Assembly: GCA_037013495.1 (NCBI GenBank)
Contig: CM072805.1
Span: 38,807,169-38,871,168 of the forward strand
Length of the DNA: 64,000 nt
Direction of reading: 5' to 3'
Source of the DNA: Hippophae tibetana
Lineage: Eukaryota; Streptophyta; Magnoliopsida; Rosales; Elaeagnaceae
Position numbers and translations under genes: made by a program. Positions 61,725 to 64,000 of the stretch are shown in pieces. Each line of letters begins with the position of its first letter. The first letter of the stretch is position 1. The notes below the pieces were generated by a model that saw nothing but the letters and a program-made list of their open reading frames with translations, had not been told where the DNA came from and did no database searches.

Positions 61725-62520
61725 CACTATTACAAAAATGAGTATTTAAGTCGATACGTAAAGTCGGTTTTTTTTTCTTCCAAAAATCGACTTTAAACCA
61801 ATTTAAAGTCGGTTCGGTATAGAACCGACGCTCCACATAGGATGTAGCGTCGGTTGACATGTCGAACTGACGTTATGCATGGACATAGCGTCGATTCTAG
61901 GTGTCAACCGATGCTATGCTACGTGGATAGCGTCGGTTCAACACGTCAACCGACGCTACACACGTGGATAAATCTTTTCTCTTCTTTCTTCCCAGACAGA
62001 AACTATTTTCAACGTTGTATAACTCTAAAAAACCGAAAACCTCCTCCTCCACTCTTTCTCATTTTCTGGCCATCTACAACTACCATTTCCAGCATTGGTT
62101 AGTGAGTTTTCTTCCTCTCTAACTAATCTTTTAGATCCCCTATTATTCATATTTTTTTTCTGTTATTATGTGTTATTATTTATGTGTATAGATTTTTGTA
62201 TTATATACGTAGGTTTGTATTATAACATAAGGAGAAAAATATGACGATCTTGAATAAAATAGAACAAAACTATGGTAATTTTTCTGTTATTAATTAATAT
62301 TTTATTTTTCAAATATTTGTATTATTTGAACTATTTGCTAAATTGATTTTGGTTTTTTTTCCTGCTCGAATACAAGTTGAAAATGAATAAATTAAAAAAA
62401 AAATTAAAGTGAACCAACTTTAAACGTAAAGTCGGTTTAACACCTTGAACCGACTTTAAACTTTAAATCATTTAATTTAAAGTCGAGTTTTAACCGATTT
62501 TAATGCACCTTTTTATAGTA
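61725..62520 (+). mobile_element. Short non-autonomous CACTA (En/Spm)-like element
   Basis: The left end CACTATTACAAAAATGAG and the right end ACCTTTTTATAGTA are imperfect inverted copies of a CACTA-type terminus. Subterminal regions hold many GTCGGTT/AACCGAC words in both directions: AAAGTCGGTTT near the ends and TAGCGTCGGTT further in (about 61,846, 61,927 and, inverted, 61,947), some forming hairpins. This is the usual layout of transposase binding sites. There is no transposase frame. The first base of the right terminus seems mutated and no 3-bp target duplication is evident. Confidence 0.75.
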
Positions 62521-64000
62521 CTGAATAAAAATCTAAATTGAACCTACTATGAAGCAATAAGGTAGTTACTGAATAAAAATGAAACCTAACATGAGTAGAG
62601 ATCATATTTGAACAAAAACATATGTGAGGTTGATGATAATTATTCTAATAAAATAGTATATTTTTTCAATCTTTATGTCAACTTTTATCAATTTCTTCGA
62701 AAAACATAAACATTTGTCAAAGGATAGAAAACTTGACTTAGCTAATGAAGGATGATATTTGTACAAAATATTGGTACCTATTTTATAAGTATGTATTGTT
62801 TTCAATTCATAGCTTTAATTAGAGAGTACATACTTTAGAGTTGTTTGCTATATTTGCTTTACATAATAAGAGATAAGAGAAGTATTATATATTACAAATA
62901 TGTTAAGATTATAATTAATATAAGAGTTTTTATTATATATAATTATATAATTTTAATTATATTTACTAGTAATATTACGTTAAGATAAATAAATATCATA
63001 TTTAGATGGACACTTGACTCTTATTTGATTAAAATATAACTTTATATTTAAAGTTTTATAATTTTTATGAAAATTAGATTATATTTAATATATAGTAACT
63101 TCTCTCGATTTAAATTTTAAGCTTTTATTTTAATGGTGAAATTAGCTCAAATTTTATGTGTAACCTCAATTATTTTTTATTATTAAATTTTTAGTTCTAA
63201 TGTTTAACTTATTATTAAATTTGTAAGTTTTCTACAAACTTTACATTATCAATTATTGATCAGTGCTCCTCTGAATTAAAGTCTTAAATTTGTCACTAAT
63301 TGTGCCATATTGTTTAAGACTCATCACAAATTTGTTATGTATAGAATTATTGATTTTTCTCTTTATCACGAGTAGGACTAAACAATGTATTAAAATGACA
63401 TGTTTTTCATCAATTTGAATTTGATCTGATTCAATAAAAATTAAAAAAATTCAATTCAAATCTTAAAAAAATTGAATTTTTTCAGATCGAATAAAATTGT
63501 GTTGAACTTGTAACTTATTTAGAAATTATTGTCAGGTATAAAACTAAAACATAAAATATACAACATTTTAAATTTAAATTTGTGCATCTTTATTAAAATT
63601 TATTATTTATAATCACAACTAAGAAAAAAAAAATAAGAAACATGCTTAATAAAAAAAATAAAAAGCATACTTGAAGACTTATTAAATTATTTTATAGATC
63701 TAAAATTTTATTTATTATTTAAGTTAAAATAATAATTTAATATAATTGTGGTAATTATAATATTAAATATAACGTATTATAAAATAAAATATAAATTTAT
63801 TTATAATTTTAATAATAATTTGATTAAAATGTATTATTTAGAATATAAAATCTATTATTTTAAATGTTAATGAAAATCGATTGTTTATTTTTTTTAATTT
63901 AAATTCGATTTAATTATAAAATTTGTTTATCCATCTTATCTAAATCCCATAGATCGAATTTAATCTGGGTGAGTTTATAGAATTAATTGCTCACCCTAAG
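62521..64000. other. AT-rich sequence to the window end
   Basis: No gene, RNA gene or bounded repeat recognised. Confidence 0.45.

Noticed and set aside
1..64000. CRISPR arrays, bacterial operons or a biosynthetic gene cluster
   Set aside because: The sequence is plant nuclear DNA; gene neighbours are unrelated in function and no spacer-repeat array is present.

Overview
This is nuclear DNA from a flowering plant, almost certainly a eudicot. The evidence is very AT-rich intergenic sequence, small exons with GT-AG introns, plant-only families (LOB domain, IQ67 domain, P-class PPR, PMP3/RCI2) and plant Ty1/copia, Ty3/gypsy, CACTA and MITE elements. The species cannot be fixed from the sequence. 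All gene models were spliced by eye: reading frames, splice sites and family matches were checked against each other, and the family matches come from memory of the families, not from a search.

Left third (1-23,000). A PWWP/RRM-like chromatin protein (+, open at the left window edge) is followed on the minus strand by a small PMP3/RCI2-like gene without a visible start codon and a two-exon mitochondrial LYR-motif gene whose only intron is GC-AG. Next come a 12-exon GET4 homologue (+), a three-exon ureidoglycolate-lyase-fold gene (-) with a MITE-like insert in intron 1, and a broken PPR gene (+). A decayed gypsy reverse transcriptase fragment follows.

Middle (23,000-45,700). This is mostly transposon-derived or AT-rich sequence. 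It holds two copies of a repeat whose interior is full of telomere-like TTTAGGG words (about 23.2-24.2 kb and 34.7-35.5 kb) and a full-length but dead copia element (26.7-32.2 kb, minus strand). It also holds a two-exon LBD (LOB-domain) transcription factor gene (+), whose intron carries a decayed duplicate of its own exon 1 split by a MITE-like element. A TIM14/PAM18 gene (-) follows.

Right third (45,700-64,000). A five-exon IQD calmodulin-binding gene (-) spans 7.6 kb because a 4.8 kb copia element sits in its third intron in the same orientation. After 5 kb of AT-rich sequence with a degenerate tandem repeat comes a single-exon gene for a plant-specific protein of unknown function (-). The window ends with a short non-autonomous CACTA-like element and more AT-rich DNA.

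The genes do not form a pathway or cluster; they are independent housekeeping and developmental genes. I found no convincing novel multi-gene system. The most interesting points are structural: the LBD intron duplication, the telomere-word repeat family, the start-less PMP3 gene, the tandem MxLxL motifs of the PWWP protein, and the retroelement-bearing IQD intron with a separate intronic G-quadruplex motif.
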